From assembly GCA_019745365.1 (NCBI GenBank), contig JAIETI010000053.1, positions 1 to 47,578 of the forward strand: a stretch of 47,578 bases of DNA, read 5' to 3'. This stretch comes from Gemmatimonadaceae bacterium. GTDB lineage: Bacteria > Gemmatimonadota > Gemmatimonadetes > Gemmatimonadales > Gemmatimonadaceae. The translations under genes and the position numbers were made by a program. Under the pieces are notes generated by a model. That model was not told the origin of the DNA. It saw nothing but the letters and a program-made list of their open reading frames with translations, and ran no database searches. Shown here one piece after another: positions 16,160 to 24,558 of this stretch (its first letter is position 1; each line of letters opens with the position of its first letter).

Positions 16160-17299
16160 GTGTTCCCGTTCGAGATCCACGCCACCGAGCAGCGCGCCCG
16201 CGCCGGCACCTTCCACACCCCTCGGGGTGCGGTTGAGACCCCGGCGTTCATGCCGGTCGGCACGCTCGCCACGGTGAAGGGGCTCGACCCCGACGACCTG
16301 CGTGCTATGCGTGCGCAGATGGTGCTCGCGAACGCGTATCACCTGCATCTGCGTCCGGGCGACGAGCTCGTGCGACAACTCGGCGGCCTGCATCGCTTCA
16401 TGGGATGGGAGGGGCCGATCCTCACCGATTCGGGGGGCTTTCAGGTCTTCTCCCTCGAAGGGCTGCGCGACATCAGCGAAGAAGGGGTCCAGTTCCGGTC
16501 GCACATCGACGGGTCGGCGCGCCTCTTCACCCCCGAGTCCGTGATGGCGATCGAGACGAACCTCGGCGCCGACGTGATCATGCAGTTCGATCACGTCGTG
16601 CCGGGCCAGGCGGATGTCGCCACCGCGCGCGATGCGATGGAGCGCTCGCTTCGTTGGCTGGATCGCTGCCGCGTGGAGTTCGATCGGCTACACCTCGCCC
16701 CCGATGCGCCGCGGCAGACGCTCTTCCCGATCGTGCAGGGCGGGATCCACGCCGAGCTCAGGCGTGAGGCCGCGGCGCGGATCGCGGCGATGCACCGGTG
16801 GGACGGGATCGCGATCGGTGGGCTCTCGGTGGGCGAGGCGAAGCCGGACATGTATGCGATGCTCGAGGTGTGCGACGACGCGATCCCGCGCGACCGCCCA
16901 CGGTATCTGATGGGGGTGGGCTTCCCCGAGGACCTCGTCGAGGGGGTCGCCCGCGGGGTGGATCTCTTCGATTGCGTCGCCCCCACCCGCATGGGGCGGA
17001 ATGCCGCCGCCTTCACCGCCGACGGTCGCATCAACCTCCGGAACGCGCGATTCCGGGCGGACGCCGGCCCCCTCGACCCCGACTGCCACTGCGGGGCCTG
17101 CAGGCGCTTCTCGCGGGCGTACATCCGCCATCTCATCATCTGCGACGAGGTGATGGGGCTCCGTCTTCTGTCGCTGCACAACGTACATTTCCTCGTTGCC
17201 CTGATGCGCACCGCGCGTGACGCGATCCGCGCCGGGCGTTTCACCGCGTGGAGCCAGGACTGGCTCGCGCGCTACCACTCCCGCTCTTCCGACTCATGA
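16160..17299 (+). CDS. tgt: tRNA-guanine transglycosylase
   Basis: The 379-residue enzyme exchanges guanine 34 of GU(N) tRNAs for preQ1. It has the nucleophile/acid motifs LTDSGGFQVFS and FDCVAPTRMGRNAAAFT, the IVQGGIH and GGLSVGE substrate loops, and the structural zinc site CHCGACRRFSRAYIRHLI (C-x-C-x2-C with a later His). GTG 16160 gives the expected N-terminus MFPFEIHATEQRARAGTFHTPRG. The stop overlaps the yajC ATG by 4 bases, the common tgt-yajC arrangement. Confidence 0.97.
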   Translation: MFPFEIHATEQRARAGTFHTPRGAVETPAFMPVGTLATVKGLDPDDLRAMRAQMVLANAYHLHLRPGDELVRQLGGLHRFMGWEGPILTDSGGFQVFSLEGLRDISEEGVQFRSHIDGSARLFTPESVMAIETNLGADVIMQFDHVVPGQADVATARDAMERSLRWLDRCRVEFDRLHLAPDAPRQTLFPIVQGGIHAELRREAAARIAAMHRWDGIAIGGLSVGEAKPDMYAMLEVCDDAIPRDRPRYLMGVGFPEDLVEGVARGVDLFDCVAPTRMGRNAAAFTADGRINLRNARFRADAGPLDPDCHCGACRRFSRAYIRHLIICDEVMGLRLLSLHNVHFLVALMRTARDAIRAGRFTAWSQDWLARYHSRSSDS

Positions 17300-17643
17300 C
17301 CTCCGGTTCGCTCTTCTTGTTGCAGGCCGCCTCGGGTGGCAGTGCGCTGATGCCGTTCCTGTTCCAGATGGCCCTCATCGTGGCGATCTTCTACTTCGTG
17401 CTCCTCCGTCCGCAGCAGCAGCAGCGGAAGAAGCATCAGGAGATGATCAACGCGCTGCGCAAGGGCGATGACATCGTCACCGCCGGTGGGATCATCGGTA
17501 AGGTGGTGCAGGTGAAGGAGGGGACGGAGAAGTCGGCCGAGGATCGTATCACGATCGAGAGCGGCGATTCGAAGCTTGTGGTCGAGCGCGGCCGCATCGC
17601 GAAGGTGGTGACCGCCACCGGGAGCTCGTCGAGCGGCGAATGA
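17296..17643 (+). CDS. yajC: Sec translocon accessory subunit YajC
   Basis: The 115-residue protein has one N-terminal membrane helix (MPFLFQMALIVAIFYFVLL) followed by the YajC signature RPQQQQRKKHQEMINALRKGD and the beta domain (VTAGGIIGKVVQVKE). YajC associates with SecDF-YidC at the inner membrane. An upstream in-frame GTG at 17248 lies well inside tgt; the ATG at 17296, which overlaps the tgt stop, gives the normal family length. It overlaps def by 4 bases. Confidence 0.93.
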   Translation: MTSGSLFLLQAASGGSALMPFLFQMALIVAIFYFVLLRPQQQQRKKHQEMINALRKGDDIVTAGGIIGKVVQVKEGTEKSAEDRITIESGDSKLVVERGRIAKVVTATGSSSSGE

Positions 17644-18191
17644 CGCTCCTTCCCATCCAGGTCCTCGGGCAGCCCATTCTGCGCCAGGAGACCGTGCCGG
17701 TGGCGCAGGTGACACCGACGATCCGGGCGCTCGTGGAGCAGATGTTCGAGACGATGCACGCGGCGAACGGGATCGGGCTCGCGGCGCCGCAGGTGGGGCG
17801 CACCGAGCGGCTCGCCGTCGTGGAGATCGAGGGCGCGCGCTACGTGCTCCTCAATCCCGAAGTGATCGCTGCGAGCACCGAGACAGCCAAGGCCGAAGAG
17901 GGATGCCTCTCGATCCCCGAGGTTTTCGCCGACGTGGAGCGCCCCGTGTCGGTCACCGTGCGTGCGATGGACCTCGACGGCCAGACGGTCGAGATCCCCG
18001 CGAGTGATCTGCTCGCGCGCTGCTTTCAGCACGAGATCGATCATCTGCACGGCAAGCTCTTCATCGATCACCTCGGCATGTTCAAGCGTCGCCAGGTGCT
18101 CGCGAAGTGGGAACGCCTGAAGGGGGATTATCCGACGGGCGTGCGCACCCTCACGCCCGGCGAGGACGCCGCGCGCTCGGCGAAGGGATAG
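17640..18191 (+). CDS. def: Peptide deformylase
   Basis: The 183-residue metalloenzyme removes the formyl group from nascent N-termini. All three family motifs are present: GIGLAAPQVG, EGCLSIP (metal-binding Cys) and QHEIDHLHG (two metal His and the catalytic Glu). The ATG overlaps the yajC stop. fmt, which adds the formyl group to initiator tRNA, follows 6 bases later. Confidence 0.97.
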   Translation: MTLLPIQVLGQPILRQETVPVAQVTPTIRALVEQMFETMHAANGIGLAAPQVGRTERLAVVEIEGARYVLLNPEVIAASTETAKAEEGCLSIPEVFADVERPVSVTVRAMDLDGQTVEIPASDLLARCFQHEIDHLHGKLFIDHLGMFKRRQVLAKWERLKGDYPTGVRTLTPGEDAARSAKG

Positions 18192-18197
18192 CGCACC

Positions 18198-19127
18198 ATG
18201 CGGATCGCCTTCTTCGGAACGCCGCGCTTCGCGGTACCGGCGCTAGAGGCGTTGATCGGCGAGGGCTTCGATGTGGTCGGCTGCGTGACGCAGCCGGACC
18301 GCCCGCAGGGACGCTCTCGCAGCACGCTCGTCGCGTCGCCGGTGAAGGAGGTAGCGCTGCGGGAGGGGATCCCGGTGCTGCAGCCCGAGCGCCCGCGCGG
18401 TGATGAGTTCATGGCCGCGTTTGCCGCATGGGAAGCCGACCTCTCCGTGGTCGTCGCATACGGCAACCTGCTCCCGAAGGCGCTGATCGACCTCCCGCCG
18501 CGCGGGACGCTCAACATCCACGGCTCGCTCCTCCCCCGGTGGCGCGGCGCCGCACCGATCGAAGCCGCGATCCTCGCTGGCGATGCGGAGACGGGCGTCA
18601 CCATCATGCGGATGGTGCCAGCGCTCGACGCGGGCCCCGTGCTCCTCGAGGCACGAACGCCGATCGGCGACGAGGTCACGGGTGGCGAGATGGCGATCCG
18701 CCTCTCAGCGATGGGCGCCGAAGCACTGATCGAGGCGCTCGTGCTGCTCGAAGCGGGAGCGATCGAGGAACGCGTACAGGACGATGCGCTCGCGGTGTAT
18801 GCGCCCAAGATCGATCGCACGCACGCGCGGCTCGACTGGAACCAGTCGTGTGAGGCGCTGCATCGATCGGTGCGCGCCTTCGACCCGCGCCCCGGTGCAT
18901 GGACGACGCGTGACGGCGCGGAGCTGCGCTGCTTCGGCGCGCGGCCGCTGCAGGAGCGCGCGGGCGACCCGGGCGTCGTCCTCGAGGTCGGCGAGGAGGG
19001 GATGATCGTCGGCTGCGGGAGCGGCGCACTCGCGATCAGCGAGGTGCACCCTGCGGGCAAGAAGCGGATGACCGCGCTCGCCTGGGAGAAGGGGCGAGGC
19101 GTGCGCGTCGGCGCCTGCTTGGTGTAG
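18198..19127 (+). CDS. fmt: Methionyl-tRNA formyltransferase
   Basis: The 309-residue enzyme formylates Met-tRNAfMet using 10-formyltetrahydrofolate. Key motifs: FFGTPRFAVPALEAL, VTQPDRPQGR, HGSLLPRWRGAAPIEAAILAGD (catalytic Asn/His/Asp region, here with the Asn in LNIHGS) and TGVTIMRMVPALDAGPVL. The C-terminal tRNA-binding OB domain follows. It is the last gene of the queA-fmt block; a hairpin lies in the gap to the convergent lipoprotein gene. Confidence 0.96.
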   Translation: MRIAFFGTPRFAVPALEALIGEGFDVVGCVTQPDRPQGRSRSTLVASPVKEVALREGIPVLQPERPRGDEFMAAFAAWEADLSVVVAYGNLLPKALIDLPPRGTLNIHGSLLPRWRGAAPIEAAILAGDAETGVTIMRMVPALDAGPVLLEARTPIGDEVTGGEMAIRLSAMGAEALIEALVLLEAGAIEERVQDDALAVYAPKIDRTHARLDWNQSCEALHRSVRAFDPRPGAWTTRDGAELRCFGARPLQERAGDPGVVLEVGEEGMIVGCGSGALAISEVHPAGKKRMTALAWEKGRGVRVGACLV

Positions 19128-19135
19128 CGAAGCAC

Positions 19136-19168
19136 GAGGGGGAGCAGACCGATCGTCTGCGCCCCCTC
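19136..19168. terminator. Hairpin between convergent genes, likely bidirectional terminator
   Basis: Arms 19136-19149 (GAGGGGGAGCAGAC) and 19155-19168 pair at 13 of 14 positions around CGATC, in the 62 bases separating fmt and the convergent RCC1 lipoprotein gene. No T-tract flanks it on either strand, so its use as an intrinsic terminator is inferred from place and stem strength. Confidence 0.6.
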
Positions 19169-19189
19169 ATCCCACCGTGAAGGTCTGGA

Positions 19190-21400
19190 CTACGGCTGCC
19201 CGCGCACCTTGGCCGGGGTCGTGATCGGCGCGCTGTTCGCGCTGTTCGTTCCCTGCCCCGCCTGCCCGTACTCGTTGTCGCCCCAGCAGTAGAGCACACC
19301 CGCGCCTGAGGTCGTGCCGCCCACCGAACCGGATGGCGATGCGATCCCGCAGGAGAAGAGCTCGCCGAGCGCGAGTTGGCGCCAGCTCAACCCACCCGCC
19401 ACGGCGACCGGCGCGTTCGCGTCCGTCGTCGAGCCGTTGCCGAGCTGCCCAGAACTGTTGCGCCCCCAGCAGTGCGCGGCGCCGGTGGCCGTCACGCCGC
19501 AGGTGTGGAACTCACCCGCCGACAGTGAGACGAAGGTCAGACCGCCGGTCACGAGCCCCGCGATCGAATCACGCGCGATCGTCGTGCCGCGCCCAAGCTG
19601 CCCGTAGCCGTTGCTCCCCCAGCAGATCGTCGAGCCGACCGGGATCGTGACACTCACACTCTCGTTCACGATCGCGCAGCTGTGCAGTGCGCCGGACACG
19701 AGCGACGTGGAGTCGATCCCCGTGACACCGACCATCGCGCCGACGGTCGACAGCGTGACCGGGGAGAGCGTCACCCCGGTGCTGTTGTTCCCCAACTGTC
19801 CGGAGGAGCTGAAGCCCCAGCATCGCGGCAGCTTCGTCGAGGGCACCGCGAGATCGAGACGGAGCATGCCGCAGCTGTGCAGCGAGCCCGCCGCGATCGT
19901 GGTCATCGCCGCACCGGTGCCGACCGCGACATAGATCGTCGACGAGGTGTTGGTGCCGTTGCCGAGCTGCCCTTCGTCGTTGGTCCCCGTGCAATACGGG
20001 ATCCCCGTCGGCGTCGTCATGCAGGTATGGCGCTCGCCCACGGCCGTGAGCGATACCGTCGTCGGCGGGGTAAACGTCTGCTGCGTCGGTGAGTTGCTCT
20101 GCGTCGCCCCGTGAATGCGGCCCCAGCAGAACATCGAGCGCGACACCGTCACGCCGCAGGTGGAGAGTCGTCCGGCCGAGAGCGAGCGGAAGGTCAGGAA
20201 GGGCCCGAGGAGCGAATCCCCAGCCGTGCTGACCGCCGCCGTCGGCCCGTTCGCCGAACGCGCGACGCCCTTGCCGAGCTGACCATCCTCACCGTAGCCC
20301 CAGCAGTACGAGCGGTCGTCCGTGCCGAGCGCACAGGCGAAGTAGTTCCCCGCGAAGACCTGCGAGTACGTCATCGTCGCGGTCGCGGTGAATGTCGCCT
20401 TCTTGTTGGTGCGATTGCGGGCGCGCAGCGTCTGCGTGCCGACCACCGGGCCGAGCACCCAGCTCGTCGCCGCGCGTCCATTGGCATCGGTGACCGAGAC
20501 GAGGCTCGTCGCCCGCCCGCCCGCGCCGATCGAATCGTTCCAGAAGATCGTGTCGCCCGCCACGGGGTTGCCGAGGTTGTCGACGACCTGTACCTGGAGT
20601 GGCGTGGCCAGCGTACCGCCGACCGGCGCGGTCTGGCTGGCGCCGGCGAACGGCGTCACCACGCGACCAGTGTCGACGCGCGCCGTCGCGGTGAACTGCA
20701 CGGACGTGACCCCAGGCGCGGACGCCGTGAGTGTATGCGGGATCGCGAAGTTCGCGAGACGCCAGTTCGTCTGCGCCTGTCCGGCCATCGTGTCCGTCAC
20801 CGCGGTGCTCGGCGTGGCGGATCCGTTGTTCGTCGCGGGCGTGAACGTGACCGTCACGCCGCTGACCGCAAACCCGAACTGATCGACGACCTTCACGACG
20901 AGCGGCGCGTCGAGTGTCTGGCCGGCCGCCTTCGTCTGGGCATCGCCAGACACGATCGAGAGCGTCTTGGCCGCGCCCGCCTTGGCGGTCGCATTGAAGG
21001 CCACGCTATCGACCGCGTAGTTATTCGAGAGGAGCGCGACGACCTTGTTCGCGCCGAGGGTGTTGCCGAGGGTCCAGACGGTGGTGACCAGCCCGGAGCT
21101 GGAGGAGACGCCGCCCGCGGGGTTCACCGAACCGCCCCCGGCGCGGACCTGGAAGGTGACGGTCGCACCGACGACCGGGTTTCCTCCCGCATCGACCACC
21201 TTCACCGAGATCGGTTGGGGGAGCGGGGTGACCACGGAAGCGGTCTGGGCATCGCCGGAGACGAGGCGGACGCCGGCGGCGAACTCCTTCGATGCCACGG
21301 ATGCCGGGCCGGTCGTGGCACTGTCGCGGCATGCACCGACGACGGCGACCACGGCCGCCATCGCGGCGAAGCTGGTCGAGAGGAACTGGCGGCGGAACAT
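19190..21400 (-). CDS. Lipoprotein with three Ig-like domains and a seven-blade RCC1 propeller
   Basis: The 736-residue protein starts at ATG 21400, preceded by AGGAGAG (21404-21410). The N-terminus has two arginines, a hydrophobic stretch and the lipobox VGAC at C24, so it should be lipid-anchored. Residues about 35-330 are three bacterial Ig-like (Big-1 type) repeats, each opening with a VKVVDxxGNPVxGxTVTF-like pattern. The rest is seven RCC1-type repeats ending in CWG-x(5)-GQLGxG variants, enough for a closed seven-bladed beta-propeller. Every repeat has a second Cys about 8-26 residues before the CWG Cys, suggesting one disulfide per blade. Eukaryotic RCC1 is a nuclear exchange factor; bacterial RCC1 proteins are mostly uncharacterised surface proteins. 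Adhesion or carbohydrate binding is possible but unproven. The longer frame to 21463 adds an unlikely leader ahead of the signal. Confidence 0.87.
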   Translation of the reverse strand: MFRRQFLSTSFAAMAAVVAVVGACRDSATTGPASVASKEFAAGVRLVSGDAQTASVVTPLPQPISVKVVDAGGNPVVGATVTFQVRAGGGSVNPAGGVSSSSGLVTTVWTLGNTLGANKVVALLSNNYAVDSVAFNATAKAGAAKTLSIVSGDAQTKAAGQTLDAPLVVKVVDQFGFAVSGVTVTFTPATNNGSATPSTAVTDTMAGQAQTNWRLANFAIPHTLTASAPGVTSVQFTATARVDTGRVVTPFAGASQTAPVGGTLATPLQVQVVDNLGNPVAGDTIFWNDSIGAGGRATSLVSVTDANGRAATSWVLGPVVGTQTLRARNRTNKKATFTATATMTYSQVFAGNYFACALGTDDRSYCWGYGEDGQLGKGVARSANGPTAAVSTAGDSLLGPFLTFRSLSAGRLSTCGVTVSRSMFCWGRIHGATQSNSPTQQTFTPPTTVSLTAVGERHTCMTTPTGIPYCTGTNDEGQLGNGTNTSSTIYVAVGTGAAMTTIAAGSLHSCGMLRLDLAVPSTKLPRCWGFSSSGQLGNNSTGVTLSPVTLSTVGAMVGVTGIDSTSLVSGALHSCAIVNESVSVTIPVGSTICWGSNGYGQLGRGTTIARDSIAGLVTGGLTFVSLSAGEFHTCGVTATGAAHCWGRNSSGQLGNGSTTDANAPVAVAGGLSWRQLALGELFSCGIASPSGSVGGTTSGAGVLYCWGDNEYGQAGQGTNSANSAPITTPAKVRGQP

Positions 21401-21434
21401 TCGCTCTCCTGCCTGAGGGACTCGCGGGGTCGGG

Positions 21435-21463
21435 AATATCGCCCACTGGGGCGAGCGCGGCAA
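21435..21463 (-). promoter_or_regulatory. Putative promoter of the RCC1 lipoprotein
   Basis: On the minus strand, TTGCCG (21463-21458) and GATATT (21440-21435) are separated by exactly 17 bases and lie about 34 bases before the ATG. A 7-bp dyad (GCCGTCC at 21467-21473, GGACGGC at 21481-21487) sits just upstream of the -35 and could bind a regulator. Confidence 0.42.
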
Positions 21464-21553
21464 ACCGCCGTCCGCGAGCGGGACGGCGATAGTCGCAACT
21501 GGTAGACGGGCGGTCCCCCCAACCCGTAACGGCCCGGGCGCGCACGGGGTGAG

Positions 21554-21559
21554 TATCTT
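21554..21559 (+). promoter_or_regulatory. Candidate -10 element for the rsmB operon
   Basis: TATCTT lies 44 bases before the rsmB ATG in the 203-base divergent region 21401-21603. That region otherwise holds the lipoprotein promoter and a dyad. No consensus -35 is visible at 17 bases. Confidence 0.3.
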
Positions 21560-21603
21560 TCTTCATTGATGCGCGCCCCCCGCACTTTTCTCCCCACGCC
21601 CCG

Positions 21604-22932
21604 ATGCACCCACCGCTGACCGTTCGAGGGGTCACCCCCTCCCGATCGGTGGCGGCGGCGGTGCTCGCGTCGCTGCGCGGCGGAGCGCTCCTCGACGTCG
21701 CCTTCGAGCGCGACGCCACGGGGCTCGACTCCCGCGACCGGCGCTGGGCGCAGGAGCTGGTGTACGGTCTGCTCCGGCGGCGCGGCTGGATCGACGCGGC
21801 GCTCCAGGCACGGGTGAGCGGGGGCCTCGCGCGACTCGACCCCGACCTGCTCGACCTCCTGCGTGCCGGGACCTACCAACTCATCGCGATGGGGAGCGTG
21901 CCCCCATACGCCGCGATCGCACAGACGGTTGAGCTCGTGAAGCTCCGCCACGGGATGGGCGCGTCGAAGCTCGCCAACGCGGTGCTGCGCCGCGTGGACC
22001 GCGAACGCGATGCGCTCGTGACCGACGTCCCGAGCGACCCCATCGACGCGCTCGCCGTCGCGTACTCGCATCCGCGGTGGCTCGTCTCGCGCTGGGTCGC
22101 TCGATGGGGCGCCGCGGCCGCGGAGGCGCTGCTCGAGTCGAACAACCACGAAGCCCCGCTCATCCTCCGCCCGTGGGGGATGGTGCGAGAGCAGCTCGAA
22201 GCCGCGCTCGAAGCCGCAGAGGTGCAGGTCGCGGACACCGTGCTCGTCGCTGATTCGATCCGGATCAACGGGCATCCCGCACTGCATGATCTCGCGCCAT
22301 TCGCGCAGGGACACTGCTTCGTACAGGACCCGGCGGCGACGCTCGTCACGCGATACGCCGCGCTCCCCGCCGGCGCGCGCGTCGCGGACCTCTGCGCGGC
22401 CCCGGGCGGCAAGTCGCTCGAACTCGCGCGTACGGCGCGCTTCGTCGCGAGCGCGGACCGGTCGTCGCCGCGGCTGACGCGGCTTCGCGCCACGCTTGAA
22501 CGCCTCGACGCGCCGAACATCGCGCCGGTCGTGGCTGACGCGCTCACGCCACCGTTCGCCGCGATGGATGCGGTACTGGTGGATGCCCCGTGCACCGGCA
22601 CCGGCACCTTCCGCCGTCACCCCGACGCGCGCTGGCGCCTCAAGATCAGCGACCTCGCGACGCTCGCCGCCACGCAGCGCGCGATCCTCGCCAGTTGTGC
22701 GAGCACGGTGCGTGTCGGCGGGCTACTCATCTATTCGACCTGCTCGCTCGAGGCCGAGGAGAACGACGTGCAGGTCGATGACTTCCTCGCGGCGCGAAAG
22801 GACTTCGTGCTCGAACCACCGCCCGAGGGCGCGGTCCCGGCCGAATGTCTCGATGCGGGTCGTCTCCGCGTGCTCCCGCACCTTCACGGCGCCGACGGCG
22901 CCTTCGCCGCCCGTTTCCGGAGGATCGCGTGA
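21604..22932 (+). CDS. rsmB: 16S rRNA (cytosine-967-C5) methyltransferase RsmB
   Basis: The 442-residue protein has the NusB-like RNA-binding domain first (SRSVAAAVLASL, LDSRDRRWAQELVYGLLRRR, LRAGTYQLIAM) and an SAM-dependent methyltransferase after about residue 245 (ADLCAAPGGKSLELA, FVASADRSSPRLTRL). The two catalytic cysteines are in DAPCTGTGTFRRHPD and YSTCSLEAEEND. The fusion with the NusB-like domain is the RsmB signature. The stop overlaps rpe by 4 bases, and four more tightly coupled genes follow. Confidence 0.95.
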   Translation: MHPPLTVRGVTPSRSVAAAVLASLRGGALLDVAFERDATGLDSRDRRWAQELVYGLLRRRGWIDAALQARVSGGLARLDPDLLDLLRAGTYQLIAMGSVPPYAAIAQTVELVKLRHGMGASKLANAVLRRVDRERDALVTDVPSDPIDALAVAYSHPRWLVSRWVARWGAAAAEALLESNNHEAPLILRPWGMVREQLEAALEAAEVQVADTVLVADSIRINGHPALHDLAPFAQGHCFVQDPAATLVTRYAALPAGARVADLCAAPGGKSLELARTARFVASADRSSPRLTRLRATLERLDAPNIAPVVADALTPPFAAMDAVLVDAPCTGTGTFRRHPDARWRLKISDLATLAATQRAILASCASTVRVGGLLIYSTCSLEAEENDVQVDDFLAARKDFVLEPPPEGAVPAECLDAGRLRVLPHLHGADGAFAARFRRIA

Positions 22933-23603
22933 GCGCTCCGCGTGTCGTGATCGCCCCTTCGTTGCTCTCAGCCGACTTCGGCCGCCTCGCCGACGACCTC
23001 GCGATGCTCGAGGCCGGTGGCGCCGACTGGCTCCACGTCGATGTGATGGACGGTGTTTTCGTGCCGAACCTCACCTTCGGCGTGAAGGTGATCGAGACGT
23101 GCAAGCGCCTCACCTCGCTTCCGCTCGACGTCCACCTCATGGTCGTCGAACCGGAGAAGTACTTCGAGTCGTTCGTCGGTGCGGGCGCCGCGACGCTCAC
23201 CGTGCACGTCGAAGCCACGCCGCATCTGCACCGCCAGCTGCATCGGATCAAGGAGCTCGGCGCGCAGGCCGGCGCCACGATGAACCCGGGCACGCCGATC
23301 GACAGTGTGCGCGAGGTCGCCGCCGATCTCGATCACCTGCTCATCATGAGTGTGAACCCTGGCTTCGGCGGGCAGCCCTTCATCTCCGCGAGCGTGGACA
23401 AGATCCGCCGCGCGCGCCAGCTCCTCGATGCCACGGGGAGCCGCGCGCGCCTCGAGGTCGACGGCGGGATCAGTCGCGACACCATCCATGCCTGCTGGGA
23501 CGCCGGCGCGGACACCTTCGTCGCGGGGAACGCCGTGTTCGGTGCGCGTGATCCACGGAGCGAGATCGCCGAGCTCCGTGGCCGCTGTGGAGCGCGGGCA
23601 TGA
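22929..23603 (+). CDS. rpe: Ribulose-phosphate 3-epimerase
   Basis: The 224-residue TIM barrel interconverts ribulose 5-phosphate and xylulose 5-phosphate. Motifs in order: IAPSLLSADFGRLADDL, LHVDVMDGVFVPNLTFG, LDVHLMVVEPEKY, HVEATPHLHR, MSVNPGFGGQPFI, and LEVDGGISRDTI with the phosphate-binding GNAVFGARDP at the end. GTG 22929 overlaps the rsmB stop and gives the family length; the frame continues upstream inside rsmB and should be ignored there. It overlaps the thioredoxin-like gene by 4 bases. Confidence 0.95.
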   Translation: MSAPRVVIAPSLLSADFGRLADDLAMLEAGGADWLHVDVMDGVFVPNLTFGVKVIETCKRLTSLPLDVHLMVVEPEKYFESFVGAGAATLTVHVEATPHLHRQLHRIKELGAQAGATMNPGTPIDSVREVAADLDHLLIMSVNPGFGGQPFISASVDKIRRARQLLDATGSRARLEVDGGISRDTIHACWDAGADTFVAGNAVFGARDPRSEIAELRGRCGARA

Positions 23604-24151
23604 GCGCGCGGCGGCAGTGGACCATCGTCGGCGCGATCCTCGTGGTCGCGGGTGTGGGTCTCACGATGGCCGCGCGCGGGATGGGCGACCGGATCGCACC
23701 GGTCCGCGTCGGGTCGGCCGCGCCGGATTTCCGCGCGATGACCGTCGTCGCGCCGCTCGAAGCGCGGACCCTCGCGGATTATCGCGGTGAGGTGGTGCTC
23801 CTCAACCTCTGGGCGACCTGGTGCATCCCCTGCCGCACCGAGATGCCCTCGATCCAGTCGCTGCACGAGGCGTTTGCGCCGCGCGGTCTCCGCGTGCTCG
23901 CGGTGAGCGTTGACGAGAGTGGGATGGAGCAGGCGATCCGCGACTTCGGCGCCGAGTACAAGCTCAGCTTCACTCTGCTGCATGACGCGACCGGGGAGAT
24001 CGAACGCGCCTATCAGAGCACCGGCGTGCCCGAGACGTACCTCATCGCCCGCGACGGCACCATCCGGAAGCGCGTGGTCGGCGCGACCGACTGGGCCAGC
24101 GACGGGAATCGCGCGCTCGTGCGCGCCCTGCTCGACGAACCACGCCCGTGA
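23600..24151 (+). CDS. Membrane-anchored TlpA/ResA-like thiol-disulfide oxidoreductase
   Basis: The 183-residue protein has an N-terminal anchor (TIVGAILVVAGVGLTMA) and a periplasmic thioredoxin fold with the redox motif WCIPC in LLNLWATWCIPCRTEMPSI, followed by the cis-Pro region GVPETYLIARDG. Such proteins keep periplasmic cysteines reduced, often for cytochrome c maturation. A c-type cytochrome domain occurs in the FTR1 gene of this window, but it is not in the same operon. The ATG overlaps the rpe stop. Confidence 0.88.
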   Translation: MSARRQWTIVGAILVVAGVGLTMAARGMGDRIAPVRVGSAAPDFRAMTVVAPLEARTLADYRGEVVLLNLWATWCIPCRTEMPSIQSLHEAFAPRGLRVLAVSVDESGMEQAIRDFGAEYKLSFTLLHDATGEIERAYQSTGVPETYLIARDGTIRKRVVGATDWASDGNRALVRALLDEPRP

Positions 24152-24558
24152 CCCCGGCCGCCACCACGTGGCGCAGCGTGTTCACGGCGCACCTCCCCAC
24201 CAAGATCGCGGCGCTCGTGCTCGCGATCGCGCTCTGGTTCGTGGTGCGCGCCGAAGAACCGACCGAGGTGACCTTCGACGCCCCCTTCCTCGCGCTGGTG
24301 GATAGCACCCTTGTGCTGACATCGACCCCACCGCGCACGGTGCAGGTCGTGGTCGCAGGGCGCGCACGCGAGGTGCTGAAGCTCTATACCAATCCCCCGG
24401 TGGTCCGCCGCCGCTTCGACGACGAGACCGCGCGCCGCGTGCGCGTGACACTCGAGCCGCGCGACGTGGACTTCCCCTCCGGCGTGGACGCGCGCGCCCG
24501 CGAACTCAAGCCGCGGACCTTCGTGCTCACCTTCGAGCCCCGCGCGCCGCGCCCGTGA
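24148..24558 (+). CDS. YbbR-domain protein, single domain with membrane anchor
   Basis: The 136-residue protein starts at GTG 24148, overlapping the previous stop. The first part (LPTKIAALVLAIALWFVV) is the membrane helix typical of YbbR/CdaR proteins, and the remaining 85 residues fit one YbbR beta domain. In Firmicutes, CdaR has several YbbR domains and modulates the diadenylate cyclase CdaA, normally its neighbour; no cdaA is visible here. The short form and the tsaD neighbour leave the role open. Confidence 0.65.
   Translation: MTPAATTWRSVFTAHLPTKIAALVLAIALWFVVRAEEPTEVTFDAPFLALVDSTLVLTSTPPRTVQVVVAGRAREVLKLYTNPPVVRRRFDDETARRVRVTLEPRDVDFPSGVDARARELKPRTFVLTFEPRAPRP

Noticed and set aside
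19190-21463. Upstream start of the RCC1 gene at 21463
   Set aside because: It would place 21 residues before the lipobox signal. The ATG at 21400 has AGGAGAG just upstream and starts directly with the signal peptide.
23600-24151. TlpA-like protein as part of a cytochrome maturation cluster
   Set aside because: No ccm or ccs genes are adjacent; the operon partners are housekeeping genes.
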